Source of the DNA: Limnohabitans sp. MMS-10A-192
GTDB taxonomy: Bacteria > Pseudomonadota > Gammaproteobacteria > Burkholderiales > Burkholderiaceae_C
Length of the DNA stretch: 64,000 bases
Direction: 5' to 3'
Assembly (NCBI RefSeq): GCF_003063335.1
Contig: NZ_NERX01000002.1
Coordinates: 405,649 to 469,648 of the forward strand
This document shows positions 55,631 through 64,000 of the stretch, piece after piece. The position numbers and the translations under genes are program-made. Below the pieces are notes generated by a model that was not told the DNA's origin, did not search any database, and worked only from the letters and a program-made list of their open reading frames with translations. Each line of letters begins with the position of its first letter. Position 1 is the first letter of the stretch.

Positions 55631-56590
55631 TCAGGCGAAATGGTCAAACGAGCGGTGGTGGTGCTGTACGGGCAGGCCATGGGCATCGTGCAGAACAAGC
55701 CCGGGTGCAGGGGTGATCTGACCGATGCGGGTCACACGCGTGTGGGCATGCGCAGCCGCGGCAAGCACCAATGAACGGGCCTCTGCAGGTGCGGTGAAGA
55801 CCAACTCATAGTCATCCCCACCAGACAACACGCAGTGTGAAGCCAAGTCCGCAGGGCAGGTCCAATGAGCAGATGCGGCCATGAGATCTGCTGTGGCCAT
55901 CAGATCAATCTCTGCGCCAACATGGCTGGCCTTGAGGATGTGTCCGAGATCGCCCAGCAGCCCATCGCTGATGTCGGCCATGGCGGTGGCCACGCCGCGC
56001 AAGGACTGGCCCAGCGCAACGCGTGGCTCAGGCACTTCCATGCGAAGCCGCGCCGCATCGAACACGGATTGGGGCAAGCTGATGTGGCCGCGAAAAGCTT
56101 CCAAGGCGAGGCGGGCATCGCCCAAGTGGCCGCTGACATACAGATCATCTCCTGCGCGTGCACCGGACCTCAGCACAGCCTGCGCGAAGGGGACTTCGCC
56201 CATGACGGTGATCGCGATGTTGAGCGGGCCTTGTGTGGTGTCGCCACCGATCAGTTCGCAGCCGTGCGCATCGGACAGCTGGAAGAGGCCTTTGGAGAAG
56301 CCCGCCAACCATTCTTCATCGGCACGGGGCAGCGCCAAAGACAGCAGGAAAACACGGGGCGTGGCGCCGCAAGCGGCCAAATCACTCAGGTTAACGGCCA
56401 GCGATTTGTGGCCCAGCCGAACCGGGTCCACCGTAGACAAAAAATGCCGCCCTTCCACCAGCATGTCGGCGGAGATGGCCAGTTGATGGCCGGGCTGTGG
56501 CGTCCAAATGGCGCAGTCATCGCCAATGCCCACGTCGGCTTGCCGCGCAGGTCGCTTGAAAAAACGTTCAATCAGGTCAAATTCACCCAT
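55631..56590 (-). CDS. thiL: thiamine-monophosphate kinase
   Basis: 319 residues. Phosphorylates TMP to thiamine pyrophosphate. MGEFDLIERFF start, DDCAIWTPQPGHQLAISADMLVEGRHFL and KSLAVNLSDLAACGATPRVFLLSLALP are PurM/ThiL-type ATP-binding blocks. First gene of thiL-pgpA-pncC. Confidence 0.96.
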   Translation of the reverse strand: MGEFDLIERFFKRPARQADVGIGDDCAIWTPQPGHQLAISADMLVEGRHFLSTVDPVRLGHKSLAVNLSDLAACGATPRVFLLSLALPRADEEWLAGFSKGLFQLSDAHGCELIGGDTTQGPLNIAITVMGEVPFAQAVLRSGARAGDDLYVSGHLGDARLALEAFRGHISLPQSVFDAARLRMEVPEPRVALGQSLRGVATAMADISDGLLGDLGHILKASHVGAEIDLMATADLMAASAHWTCPADLASHCVLSGGDDYELVFTAPAEARSLVLAAAAHAHTRVTRIGQITPAPGLVLHDAHGLPVQHHHRSFDHFA

Positions 56591-56619
56591 GGCCCGAGCT
56601 TAACCGCAAGCTGGCACCC

Positions 56620-57012
56620 TCAATGCAAGGTGCGCCCGGAAACACCAGAGCCAGAGGCATCGAGCACAAAGGTGTCGATGGGTGCATCGAAACGGTGGCC
56701 ATCTGCGGCCACAAAAAAGTAGCTGCCATGCATGGTGCCACTGGCGGTGCGCAGGCGGCAGCCGCTGGTGTATTGAAACGATTCGCCGGGCGCAAGCAGT
56801 GGCTGCTGGCCGACCACCCCCAAACCTTTGACTTCTTCGCTGTGTCCTTGATCGTCTTGGATGATCCAGTGGCGTGCAATCAACTGCGCGGGCGAGGTGC
56901 CCGTATTGGTCACCGTGATTGTGTAGGCGAAGGCAAACACCTTGTGAAGTGGATCGCTTTGCTCGGCCACGTATTGGGGCAGAACGTCAATTTGGATGGC
57001 GTAGGCAGACAT
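56620..57012 (-). CDS. apaG: ApaG protein
   Basis: 130-residue Co2+/Mg2+-efflux-associated family protein with a fibronectin-type fold: [35 protein letters not shown] and [23 protein letters not shown]. Exact function is unclear. Divergent from rpe, whose ATG is 29 bases away. Confidence 0.94.
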   Translation of the reverse strand: MSAYAIQIDVLPQYVAEQSDPLHKVFAFAYTITVTNTGTSPAQLIARHWIIQDDQGHSEEVKGLGVVGQQPLLAPGESFQYTSGCRLRTASGTMHGSYFFVAADGHRFDAPIDTFVLDASGSGVSGRTLH

Positions 57013-57041
57013 GGGGCCATGTTAACTGCGACAATTCAAGC

Positions 57042-57722
57042 ATGACGACGACATACCGAATTGCCCCTTCCATCCTCTCGGCTGATTTCGCCCGCCTTGG
57101 CGAAGAAGTCAAGAGCGTCATCGACGCCGGCGCCGACTGGATCCACTTCGATGTGATGGACAACCATTACGTGCCGAACCTGACTTTCGGCCCCATGATC
57201 TGCCAGGCTTTGAAGCCCCATGCCAAAACCGCATCGGGCGTGGCTGTGCCCATTGATGTGCATCTGATGATCTCGCCTGTGGATGCACTGGCCGCATCGT
57301 TTGCTGACGCCGGTGCGGATCTGATCAGCTTCCACCCCGATGCCAGTGCCCATGTGCACCGCAGCATCCAGGCCATCAAGAGCAAGGGCGTGAAGGCCGG
57401 CTTGGTGTTCAACCCCGCAGAGCCCCTGGATGTGCTGGAGTGGACCATTGACGAGATCGATCTGATCTTGATCATGAGCGTCAACCCCGGCTTTGGCGGG
57501 CAGGGCTTCATTGATTCGTCCTTGCGCAAGATTGAGCACGCCCGCAAGCTGATCGATGCCAGCGGCAAAGACATTCGTCTCGAAGTGGATGGCGGCATCA
57601 AGGCCGACAACATCCGCCGCGTGGCCGATGCGGGGGCGGATACCTTTGTGGCGGGCAGTGCCATTTTCGGCAAGCCCGATTACAAGGCAGTGGTTGACCA
57701 AATGCGCCAAGCGCTGGGCTGA
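57042..57722 (+). CDS. rpe: ribulose-phosphate 3-epimerase
   Basis: 226 residues. Interconverts ribulose-5-P and xylulose-5-P in the pentose-phosphate pathway. TIM barrel with [35 protein letters not shown] and the closing [18 protein letters not shown] block. The stop TGA shares its A with the gph ATG. Confidence 0.97.
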   Translation: MTTTYRIAPSILSADFARLGEEVKSVIDAGADWIHFDVMDNHYVPNLTFGPMICQALKPHAKTASGVAVPIDVHLMISPVDALAASFADAGADLISFHPDASAHVHRSIQAIKSKGVKAGLVFNPAEPLDVLEWTIDEIDLILIMSVNPGFGGQGFIDSSLRKIEHARKLIDASGKDIRLEVDGGIKADNIRRVADAGADTFVAGSAIFGKPDYKAVVDQMRQALG

Positions 57723-58423
57723 TGGGCTTGGTGATTCAAGCGGCCATCGTGGATCTGGATGGCACCATGGTCGACACATTGGGTGATTTTGAAATCGCCC
57801 TGAATCGCACCATGGCCGACTTGGACTTGCCGCCGATCACGCGTGCCTTGGTGGAGCGGACGGTGGGCAAAGGTTCGGAGCACCTGATCCGTTCGGTGCT
57901 GGCCCATCAGCTGGCACAGCATGAGGCCAATGTGAGCCCTTGCGTGACGGCAGACACGCTGTACGAGCCGGCCTGGCTGCGTTACCAACACCACTACCTG
58001 CGTTGCAATGGTCAGCACTCGGACGTTTACCCTGGCGTTGTCGAGGGCTTGCAGACCTTGCAAGGCGCTGGCATCCGCCTGGCTTGCCTGACCAACAAAC
58101 CTCTTTCTTTTGCCCAGCCGTTGCTCCAGGCCAAGGGCCTGGCAGGCTTTTTCGACCATGTCTTTGGTGGCGACAGCTTTGAGCGCAAGAAGCCAGACCC
58201 TTTGCCCATCCTCAAGACCTGTGCAGCATTGGGCACTGCCGTGGGCAATACCTTGATGGTCGGCGACTCCAGCAACGATGCCCAGGCCGCCCATGCGGCG
58301 GCTTGTCCGGTGGTGTTGGTGACCTATGGCTACAACCATGGGCGCCCCATTCAGGAAACCCCTGCGGCAGCCTGGCTGGACTCGCTGGCCCAATTGCCGA
58401 CATGGCTGCAAGCTGGGCGATGA
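57722..58423 (+). CDS. gph: phosphoglycolate phosphatase
   Basis: 233-residue HAD-family hydrolase. DxD motif in VDLDGTMVDTLGDFE, and GDSSNDAQAAHAAACP later. It removes phosphoglycolate made by repair or side reactions. Coupled to rpe by the TGATG overlap; no RuBisCO is in the window. Confidence 0.93.
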   Translation: MGLVIQAAIVDLDGTMVDTLGDFEIALNRTMADLDLPPITRALVERTVGKGSEHLIRSVLAHQLAQHEANVSPCVTADTLYEPAWLRYQHHYLRCNGQHSDVYPGVVEGLQTLQGAGIRLACLTNKPLSFAQPLLQAKGLAGFFDHVFGGDSFERKKPDPLPILKTCAALGTAVGNTLMVGDSSNDAQAAHAAACPVVLVTYGYNHGRPIQETPAAAWLDSLAQLPTWLQAGR

Positions 58424-58452
58424 CAGAAGTCAGGAAAACTTCCAACAGGCTT

Positions 58453-58461
58453 TGCTACACT
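58453..58461 (+). promoter_or_regulatory. extended -10 promoter of the trp operon
   Basis: TGCTACACT (58453-58461) is an extended -10 (TG, one base, TACACT). A start near 58468 would put the leader-peptide ATG (58471) almost at the 5' end. No convincing -35. Confidence 0.45.
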
Positions 58462-58470
58462 AGGTCCATC

Positions 58471-58566
58471 ATGTTCATCATCCTCAGCCACTCCTGCGCA
58501 GCCTGCCTGCCGAGCCATTCCCCAGTGGAAGGCCGGGGAGCCTGGCCCTGGCGTCAGCCAGCCTGA
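58471..58566 (+). CDS. putative trp leader peptide (Trp-Pro-Trp)
   Basis: 31-residue ORF starting ATG 58471. It begins MFIILSHSCAACLPSH and ends GAWPWRQPA, with Trp codons at 58543 and 58549. It lies just upstream of trpE, inside a GC-rich leader with alternative hairpins, so a role in ribosome-mediated attenuation is likely. Too short for a standard gene call; real translation is not proven. Confidence 0.6.
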   Translation: MFIILSHSCAACLPSHSPVEGRGAWPWRQPA

Positions 58567-58620
58567 CATCGCCTGAACCGTGCGGCCCGTGCCGCCACCC
58601 GCGCCCGGCACTGGCTGGGC
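58548..58620 (+). promoter_or_regulatory. trp leader RNA with alternative hairpins
   Basis: CTGGC (58548-58552) pairs with GCCAG (58557-58561), covering the second Trp codon. GTG/GGC (58580-58586) pairs with GCCGCCAC (58591-58598) with one bulge. GCCCGGC (58603-58609) pairs with GCTGGGC (58614-58620). Alternatively CAGCCAG (58555-58561) pairs with CTGGCTG (58611-58617), excluding the first and third. No T-run follows, so termination by Rho or control of trpE translation is possible. Confidence 0.45.
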
Positions 58621-58678
58621 ATTTGGATGAATGAATGCACCTCCGTTGAGGTTGCCGAGCTGTTGGAGGCTCTTGCCC

Positions 58679-60178
58679 GTGATCACCGAACTTGAATTCA
58701 AAAGCCTGGCCAGCCAAGGCTACAACCGCATTCCTCTCATGCTGGAAGCCTTTGCGGACCTGGAAACCCCTCTCTCGCTTTACCTGAAGCTGGCCCACAC
58801 CAAGGACAACGGCAAGTACAGCTTCTTGCTGGAGTCGGTGGTGGGTGGAGAGCGCTTTGGTCGCTACAGCTTCATCGGCTTGCCTGCCCGCACACTGGTG
58901 CGCGCCAGTGGCTTTGGGGCCGATGCCCAAACCGAAGTCGTGCGCGATGGTGTGGTCATTGAGACCGCCAAGGGCAACCCGCTGGACTTCATTGAGCAAT
59001 ACCAAACGCGGTTCAAAGTGGCTTTGCGCCCAGGACTGCCGCGTTTTTGCGGCGGTTTGGCGGGCTACTTCGGTTATGACGCGGTGCGCTACATTGAGAA
59101 GAAGCTCGAAAAATCATGCCCACCCGACACGCTGGGCACGCCCGACATCATGCTGCTGCAATGCGAAGAGCTGGCGGTGATCGACAACCTGTCGGGCAAG
59201 CTCTACCTGATTGTCTATGCCGACCCGGCTCAGCCTGAGGCCTATGCCGGTGCCAAGAAACGCTTGCGCGACCTGAAAGAACAGCTCAAGTACTCGGTCA
59301 GCGCTCCAGTGGTCAAGGCCAGCCAGTCTTATCCGGCTGAGCGTGACTTTGCCAAGGCCGATTACATCGCTGCTGTTGAAAAAGCCAAGGAGTTGATCGC
59401 GGCAGGTGACTTCATGCAGGTGCAGGTTGGGCAACGCATCAAGAAACGCTACACCGAGAGCCCACTCTCGCTGTACCGCGCGCTGCGCTCGCTCAACCCG
59501 AGCCCGTACATGTATTTCTACAACCTGGGCGATTTCCATGTGGTGGGCGCCAGCCCCGAGATTTTGGTGCGTCAGGAACAAACCGAAGAGGGTGCCAAAG
59601 TCATCATCCGGCCACTGGCCGGGACCCGCCCGCGGGGTGCGACCCCCGAAAAAGACAAGGCCGCCGAGCAAGAGTTAATCAACGATCCGAAGGAGCGCGC
59701 CGAGCACGTGATGCTGATCGATCTGGCACGCAACGACATCGGTCGCATTGCACAGATCGGTTCGGTCAAGGTGACCGAGGCCTTTGTGGTGGAGCGTTAC
59801 AGCCATGTGATGCACATCGTGAGCAACGTCGAAGGCATTTTGAACGAGGGCATGACCAATATGGACGTGCTCAAGGCCACCTTCCCGGCGGGCACCCTGA
59901 CGGGCGCGCCCAAGGTGCATGCCATGGAACTGATTGACCAGCTGGAGCCCGTCAAGCGCGGCCTGTATGGCGGCGCCTGCGGCTACATCAGCTATGCAGG
60001 CGATATGGATGTGGCCATTGCGATCCGCACTGCCGTGATCAAGGACCAGACCCTGTATGTGCAGGCGGCTGCGGGTGTGGTGGCCGACTCGGTACCCGAG
60101 ATGGAATGGCGCGAAACCGAGCACAAGGCGCGCGCCTTGCTGCGCGCGAGCGAGTTGGTCGAAGAAGGTTTGGAGTGA
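58679..60178 (+). CDS. trpE: anthranilate synthase component I
   Basis: 499 residues from GTG 58679 ([17 protein letters not shown] when read as initiator). GGAGG lies 10 bases upstream. An in-frame ATG at 58631 would add 16 residues within the leader and is less likely. Chorismate-binding domain with [16 protein letters not shown] and [14 protein letters not shown]; feedback region LxSxS near the N-terminus. It starts the trpEGDC operon; trpF, trpB and trpA are not in the window. Confidence 0.95.
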   Translation: MITELEFKSLASQGYNRIPLMLEAFADLETPLSLYLKLAHTKDNGKYSFLLESVVGGERFGRYSFIGLPARTLVRASGFGADAQTEVVRDGVVIETAKGNPLDFIEQYQTRFKVALRPGLPRFCGGLAGYFGYDAVRYIEKKLEKSCPPDTLGTPDIMLLQCEELAVIDNLSGKLYLIVYADPAQPEAYAGAKKRLRDLKEQLKYSVSAPVVKASQSYPAERDFAKADYIAAVEKAKELIAAGDFMQVQVGQRIKKRYTESPLSLYRALRSLNPSPYMYFYNLGDFHVVGASPEILVRQEQTEEGAKVIIRPLAGTRPRGATPEKDKAAEQELINDPKERAEHVMLIDLARNDIGRIAQIGSVKVTEAFVVERYSHVMHIVSNVEGILNEGMTNMDVLKATFPAGTLTGAPKVHAMELIDQLEPVKRGLYGGACGYISYAGDMDVAIAIRTAVIKDQTLYVQAAAGVVADSVPEMEWRETEHKARALLRASELVEEGLE

Positions 60179-60183
60179 ACGCC

Positions 60184-60765
60184 ATGACAAACAAAATCAA
60201 ATTGCTCATGGTGGACAACTACGACTCGTTCACCTTCAACATTGTTCAGTATTTCGGTGAACTCGGCGCAGAGGTCGAAGTCTTTCGCAACGACGAAATC
60301 ACACTCGAAGGCATCGCCGCAAGAAAGCCCGACCGTTTGGTGATCTCGCCCGGGCCCTGCTCACCTGCCGAGGCGGGCGTCTCGGTGGCGGCGATCCAGC
60401 ATTTCGCGGGCAAGCTGCCGATTCTGGGCGTGTGCTTGGGGCACCAGAGCATTGGCGCGGCCTTTGGCGGCAAGATCGTGCGGGCGCAAGAGTTGATGCA
60501 TGGCAAGACCAGCGTCATCACCACCACGCAAGAGGGGGTGTTTGCAGGCTTGCCTGAGAAATTCACCGTCAACCGTTACCACTCTCTCGCGATCGAGCGG
60601 GCGTCTTGCCCCGCTGACCTCAAAGTCACGGCCTGGACCGATGACGGCGAAATCATGGGCGTGCGACACACCCAACTCGACATCGAGGGCGTGCAGTTTC
60701 ACCCCGAATCGATCCTCACCGAGCATGGTCATGCCATGTTGAAGAACTTCCTCGTGCGCGACTGA
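60184..60765 (+). CDS. trpG: anthranilate synthase component II (glutamine amidotransferase)
   Basis: 193 residues from ATG 60184 ([19 protein letters not shown]). The class I glutamine amidotransferase Cys84 lies in [10 protein letters not shown], and the His-Glu pair in VQFHPESIL. It supplies ammonia to TrpE. Separated from trpE by 5 bases. Confidence 0.97.
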   Translation: MTNKIKLLMVDNYDSFTFNIVQYFGELGAEVEVFRNDEITLEGIAARKPDRLVISPGPCSPAEAGVSVAAIQHFAGKLPILGVCLGHQSIGAAFGGKIVRAQELMHGKTSVITTTQEGVFAGLPEKFTVNRYHSLAIERASCPADLKVTAWTDDGEIMGVRHTQLDIEGVQFHPESILTEHGHAMLKNFLVRD

Positions 60766-60803
60766 GCCTTACGCGATCACGCCATTCCAGCCAGGACAAG
60801 CCC

Positions 60804-61829
60804 ATGCCCATCACCCCTCAAGAAGCGCTCCAGCGCACCATCGAGCACCGTGAAATTTTTCACGATGAAATGCTCAAGATCATGCGCATGATCATGAATG
60901 GCGAGTTGTCGCCGGTCATGACGGCGGCCCTCATCACCGGTCTGCGTGTGAAGAAGGAAACGATTGGCGAGATCACGGCTGCGGCCCAGGTGATGCGTGA
61001 GTTTTCCACCAAGGTGAAGGTGGCCAACCCCTCGAACCTGGTGGACATCGTCGGCACAGGCGGCGATGGCGCGCACACCTTCAACATCTCGACGTGCGCC
61101 ATGTTCGTGGCCGCTGCGGCCGGGGCCAAAACGGCCAAGCATGGCGGGCGCAGCGTCAGCAGCAAATCGGGCAGTGCCGATGTGGTCGAGGCCTTGGGGG
61201 CCAACCTCAACCTCACGCCAGAGCAGATCGCCCGCTCGATTGAAGAGGTGGGCATTGGCTTCATGTTCGCGCCCAACCACCACCCGGCCATGAAGAATGT
61301 GGCGCCGGTGCGCAAAGAGCTGGGCATTCGCACCATCTTCAACATCCTGGGGCCGCTGACCAACCCGGCCGGCGCGCCGAACATTTTGATGGGTGTGTTC
61401 CATTCTGATTTGGTGGGCATTCAGGTGCGGGCGTTGCAGCGTTTGGGTGCCGAGCATGCGTTGGTGGTGTATGGCCGCGATGGCATGGACGAGATCAGTT
61501 TGGGGGCCTCCACTTTGGTCGGGGAACTCAAGAACGGCCAGATCACCGAATACGAACTCCACCCGGAAGACTTTGGCTTGCCGATGGCCAGCAACCGGGC
61601 GCTGCGGGTCGATACACCGGAGCAGTCTTTGGCCGTGTTGCGCGGCGTTCTGGACAACCAGCCCGGCGCGGCGCGTGACATCGTGACCCTCAATGCCGGT
61701 GCGGCTTTGTATGCGGCCAATGTGGCGGCCAGCATTGCCGAAGGTGTGGAACGTGCGCGAGTGGCCATCGAGTCCGGTGCTGCCAAAGCCAAGCTGGCGC
61801 AGTTTGTGGCCTTCAGTCAGGCCGCCTGA
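60804..61829 (+). CDS. trpD: anthranilate phosphoribosyltransferase
   Basis: 341 residues. Phosphoribosyl-pyrophosphate-binding motif GTGGDG in [17 protein letters not shown], and [21 protein letters not shown]. Its TGA overlaps the ATG of the following small ORF (TGATG). Confidence 0.97.
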   Translation: MPITPQEALQRTIEHREIFHDEMLKIMRMIMNGELSPVMTAALITGLRVKKETIGEITAAAQVMREFSTKVKVANPSNLVDIVGTGGDGAHTFNISTCAMFVAAAAGAKTAKHGGRSVSSKSGSADVVEALGANLNLTPEQIARSIEEVGIGFMFAPNHHPAMKNVAPVRKELGIRTIFNILGPLTNPAGAPNILMGVFHSDLVGIQVRALQRLGAEHALVVYGRDGMDEISLGASTLVGELKNGQITEYELHPEDFGLPMASNRALRVDTPEQSLAVLRGVLDNQPGAARDIVTLNAGAALYAANVAASIAEGVERARVAIESGAAKAKLAQFVAFSQAA

Positions 61830-61969
61830 TGTGGCGAGATGAGGGCGCCTGGATCGCCTTGGGTGTATCGGCCTTGTTCGCCATCGCCGGCGTGGTGATG
61901 CACCGCGTTTTTGTTCGTATTTTGAAAACTGGCGCAGATGCGTCCGATCGGGAAAATCAGCATGAGTGA
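61829..61969 (+). CDS. small membrane protein encoded between trpD and trpC
   Basis: 46-residue ORF that I decoded directly: it starts [18 protein letters not shown], has one hydrophobic helix (about residues 8-30) followed by a basic, charged tail ending in DRENQHE. Its ATG overlaps the trpD stop (TGATG), and its TGA lies 8 bases inside trpC, so translation looks coupled both ways. No family recognised. It could be a real microprotein or a translational-coupling relay. It overlaps no other gene beyond these edges. Confidence 0.6.
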   Translation: MWRDEGAWIALGVSALFAIAGVVMHRVFVRILKTGADASDRENQHE

Positions 61970-62750
61970 CATCCTCAACAAAATCGTCGCAGTCAAACGC
62001 GAAGAGGTCGCCGCCGCCTTGGGCAAAAAATCCTTGGCCGCCATGCGCGCGGATGCGGAAAGCCGTGTGCTGACCCGTGACTTCGAAGGCGCGATGCGCG
62101 CCAAGATGGCAGCAGGCCAAGCGGCCGTGATCGCCGAGATCAAAAAAGCCAGCCCTTCCAAAGGCGTGCTGCGTGCTGACTTCATTCCAGCAGACATCGC
62201 GCAAAGCTATGCCGAGCATGGTGCCGCGTGTTTGTCGGTGCTGACCGACAAACAGTTTTTCCAGGGCAGCGTGGACTACCTCAAGCAAGCCCGGGCCAGT
62301 TGCGACCTGCCTGTGCTGCGCAAGGATTTCATGGTGGACGCCTATCAGGTCTATGAGGCGCGTGCCATGGGGGCCGATGCGATCTTGTTGATCGCTGCGT
62401 GCCTGGACGATGCGCAAATGGCCGACCTGGAAGCGATGGCGCGTGGCTTGGACATGGCGGTGTTGGTGGAAGTGCATGACCGCCCAGAGCTGGAGCGCGC
62501 CCTGAAGCTCAAGACCCGTTTGGTGGGCATCAACAACCGGAACTTGCGCACTTTTGAAGTGAGCTTGCAGACCACCTTGGACATGCTGCCCGACGTGCCG
62601 GCAGACCGCTTGCTGGTGACAGAAAGCGGTATCTTGAATGCGGCGGATGTGCAGCGCATGCGCGATGCGAATGTCCATGCCTTCCTGGTGGGTGAGGCCT
62701 TCATGCGCGCCGCCGAGCCCGGCGAGGCGCTGGCCCAATTGTTTGGCTGA
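61962..62750 (+). CDS. trpC: indole-3-glycerol phosphate synthase
   Basis: 262 residues from ATG 61962 ([16 protein letters not shown]). TIM barrel with [18 protein letters not shown] and [21 protein letters not shown]. TrpC stand-alone, without fused TrpF, as in betaproteobacteria. Its start overlaps the preceding small ORF by 8 bases. Confidence 0.97.
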   Translation: MSDILNKIVAVKREEVAAALGKKSLAAMRADAESRVLTRDFEGAMRAKMAAGQAAVIAEIKKASPSKGVLRADFIPADIAQSYAEHGAACLSVLTDKQFFQGSVDYLKQARASCDLPVLRKDFMVDAYQVYEARAMGADAILLIAACLDDAQMADLEAMARGLDMAVLVEVHDRPELERALKLKTRLVGINNRNLRTFEVSLQTTLDMLPDVPADRLLVTESGILNAADVQRMRDANVHAFLVGEAFMRAAEPGEALAQLFG

Positions 62751-62755
62751 ATCGC

Positions 62756-63502
62756 GTGACGCAGCAGGGCCTGCTCTTTGACGCGCCACCTGTTGCCAGG
62801 CGCTTGAACCGTTGGCCGCCAGACCTGACGGGGCTGGACCCTGCATGGGCCGCCTTGGTTCAGGATTTCCTGGCTTCGGCAGCGGGGCAAAGCTTGTCGG
62901 CCCGCTTGAGCGAAAGATTGGCCTCGGGGGCTGTGGTGTACCCCCCGGAGCCATTGAGGGCTTTGACCTTGACGCCGCTCAGTCAGGTGCGTGTGGTGAT
63001 TCTGGGTCAAGACCCTTACCACGGGCCTGGACAAGCCGAAGGCCTGTCTTTTTCTGTGCCCGATGGCGTTCGCGTGCCGCCCAGTTTGCGCAACATCTTC
63101 AAAGAACTGCACCACAGCCTGGGTTTGCCGGTGCCTGAGCAAGGCTCCTTGGTGCGTTGGGCCCGGCAAGGCGTTTTGCTCCTCAATGCGTGTTTGACGG
63201 TGGAAGAAGGGCAGGCGGCCAGCCACGCCGGCTGGGGCTGGGAGGTTTTGACCGATGCGCTGATCCGGGCGGTAGCGCAAAGTGCGCAGCCCGTGGTGTT
63301 CATGCTGTGGGGCGCGCATGCCCAAGCCAAAAAAAGCCTGATCGATGCGGTCAGTGGCGATGCGCGTCACTTGGTTTTACAGTCGAACCATCCCTCACCC
63401 TTGTCGGCCATGCGGCCCCCGATGCCCTTCCTGGGCTGTCGTCACTTCGCGCTGGCCAATGATTTTTTGATGCAGCGCGGCCTAAAAACGATCGATTGGT
63501 AA
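62756..63502 (+). CDS. ung: uracil-DNA glycosylase
   Basis: 248 residues from GTG 62756. Removes uracil from DNA. The catalytic Asp86 is in GQDPYHGPGQAEGL, and the His212 in SNHPSPLS. Directly follows trpC by 5 bases, so it may be read from the trp transcript. Confidence 0.95.
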   Translation: MTQQGLLFDAPPVARRLNRWPPDLTGLDPAWAALVQDFLASAAGQSLSARLSERLASGAVVYPPEPLRALTLTPLSQVRVVILGQDPYHGPGQAEGLSFSVPDGVRVPPSLRNIFKELHHSLGLPVPEQGSLVRWARQGVLLLNACLTVEEGQAASHAGWGWEVLTDALIRAVAQSAQPVVFMLWGAHAQAKKSLIDAVSGDARHLVLQSNHPSPLSAMRPPMPFLGCRHFALANDFLMQRGLKTIDW

Positions 63503-63519
63503 AAACTTTTTCGCATGAC

Positions 63520-63549
63520 TTGCGACATTCACGGAAAAGGTGGCATAAT
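63520..63549 (+). promoter_or_regulatory. promoter of the tRNA-Tyr/Gly/Thr-tuf cluster
   Basis: TTGCGA (63520-63525) and CATAAT (63544-63549) separated by 18 bases; TG at 63541-63542 adds an extended -10. The predicted start is about 63556, eight bases before tRNA-Tyr. Confidence 0.65.
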
Positions 63550-63563
63550 TTGAGGCTCGCTCC

Positions 63564-63649
63564 GGAGGGGTGCCCGAGTGGCTAAAGGGGGCAGACTGTA
63601 AATCTGTTGGCTTACGCCTACACTGGTTCGAATCCAGTCTCCTCCACCA
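63564..63649 (+). tRNA. tRNA-Tyr (anticodon GUA)
   Basis: 86 bases including CCA; class II with long variable arm; anticodon loop CTGTAAA. T-loop GGTTCGAATCC. Confidence 0.97.
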
Positions 63650-63736
63650 GCGAACTGACTTGAGTCAGGTGATTTTGAGCATTTGGAAAAGGTTTCCAGG
63701 CATTGGCTTTGCATCCACTCGTGCAGGGCATTCGAT

Positions 63737-63810
63737 GCGGGAGTAGTTCAATGGTAGAACCTTAGCCTTCCAAGCTAATGACACGGGTTCGATTCCCGTT
63801 TCCCGCTCCA
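63737..63810 (+). tRNA. tRNA-Gly (anticodon UCC)
   Basis: 74 bases including CCA; acceptor GCGGGAG paired to TTCCCGC, anticodon loop CTTCCAA, T-loop GGGTTCGATTCCC. Confidence 0.97.
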
Positions 63811-63840
63811 ATCATCCGATTGAGGTTATTGAAGATTTTC

Positions 63841-63915
<75 letters not shown>

Positions 63916-63921
63916 GTTTTG

Positions 63922-63947
63922 GGGCGCGCAATGCAAGTTGTGCGCCC
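63922..63947 (+). promoter_or_regulatory. hairpin between tRNA-Thr and tuf
   Basis: GGGCGCGCAA (63922-63931) pairs with TTGTGCGCCC (63938-63947) with one G-U, loop TGCAAG. It lacks an immediate U-run; it may be an RNA-processing or attenuation site ahead of tuf. Confidence 0.5.
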
Positions 63948-63988
63948 TCTGTCTTGGTTGTTGACCACTACTTTTCGGAGTTGAAAAA

Positions 63989-64000
63989 ATGGCAAAAGAG
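63989..64000 (+). CDS. tuf: elongation factor Tu, first four codons
   Basis: ATG at 63989 begins MAKE, the conserved EF-Tu start, preceded by CGGAGTTGAAAAA. The gene runs off the window. The call depends on the tRNA-Tyr/Gly/Thr context and the MAKE start. Confidence 0.85.

Noticed and set aside
57042..58423. rpe-gph as part of a Calvin-cycle cluster
   Set aside because: The rpe-gph-trpE neighbourhood is common housekeeping gene order; no RuBisCO or phosphoribulokinase in the window.

Overview
The window looks like a chromosomal segment of a betaproteobacterium of the order Burkholderiales, most likely family Comamonadaceae (Limnohabitans/Rhodoferax/Polaromonas-like). This rests on protein flavour and gene order: dapB-exbB-exbD-leuS-lptE-holA-proA, a type III glutamate-cysteine ligase, a spc operon detached from the S10 operon, and trpEGDC next to rpe-gph. 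Composition is even and GC-rich. I see no phage, insertion sequence or CRISPR. Assignment to genus is inference.

Layout. 0-9.9 kb: DUF3422 tail, mnmA, lytic transglycosylase, TSUP exporter, Nudix, pntAB, an acyl-CoA ligase and mtnN. 10-15 kb: corA, an MFS exporter, hpf-ptsN-hprK and fur. 15-24.8 kb: bamE-dapB-exbBD, then leuS-lptE-holA-proA and gshA. 24.9-30.5 kb: kup, psd, an ABC-2 exporter pair and a 3-hydroxyacyl-CoA dehydrogenase. 30.6-39.5 kb: the accessory jewel of the window, a bacterial microcompartment (BMC) locus. 39.8-45.5 kb: crotonase, K+ channel, srkA, ubiA, proC, glpK. 45.6-54.6 kb: the spc and alpha ribosomal operons with rpoA and initiator tRNA. 54.6-63.5 kb: pncC-pgpA-thiL, apaG, rpe-gph, the trpEGDC operon with a leader peptide, and ung. 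63.5-64 kb: tRNA-Tyr, tRNA-Gly, tRNA-Thr and the start of tuf.

The BMC locus has a Crp/Fnr-type regulator divergent from a substrate-binding protein, an ABC ATPase, a permease and a TauD/TfdA-like Fe(II)/2-oxoglutarate dioxygenase, which is the order of tauABCD. An acylating-type aldehyde dehydrogenase, two CsoS1D-like double-BMC shell proteins, a SnoaL-like fusion protein, a pentameric vertex protein and one hexameric shell protein follow. The dehydrogenase has a low-complexity linker and amphipathic C-terminal helix typical of an encapsulation peptide. The dioxygenase is about 60 residues longer than TauD and ends in a similar linker plus helix, and the SnoaL-like protein begins with another such helix. 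My model is an oxygen-dependent compartment: an imported substrate is hydroxylated by the dioxygenase, the product breaks down to an aldehyde, and the aldehyde is trapped and oxidised to an acyl-CoA inside the shell. No phosphotransacylase, alcohol dehydrogenase or signature lyase is present in the window, so this is not a standard Pdu/Eut/Grm type and not a carboxysome.

Other points worth attention: a putative trp leader peptide (Trp-Pro-Trp) with alternative hairpins; an unannotated 46-residue membrane microprotein translationally coupled between trpD and trpC; two intergenic stem-loops sharing an identical 24-nt loop, one with a perfect 24-bp stem; a decamer tandem repeat plus a 13-bp palindrome directly after the BMC genes; and candidate structured leaders before corA, hpf and rpsD.
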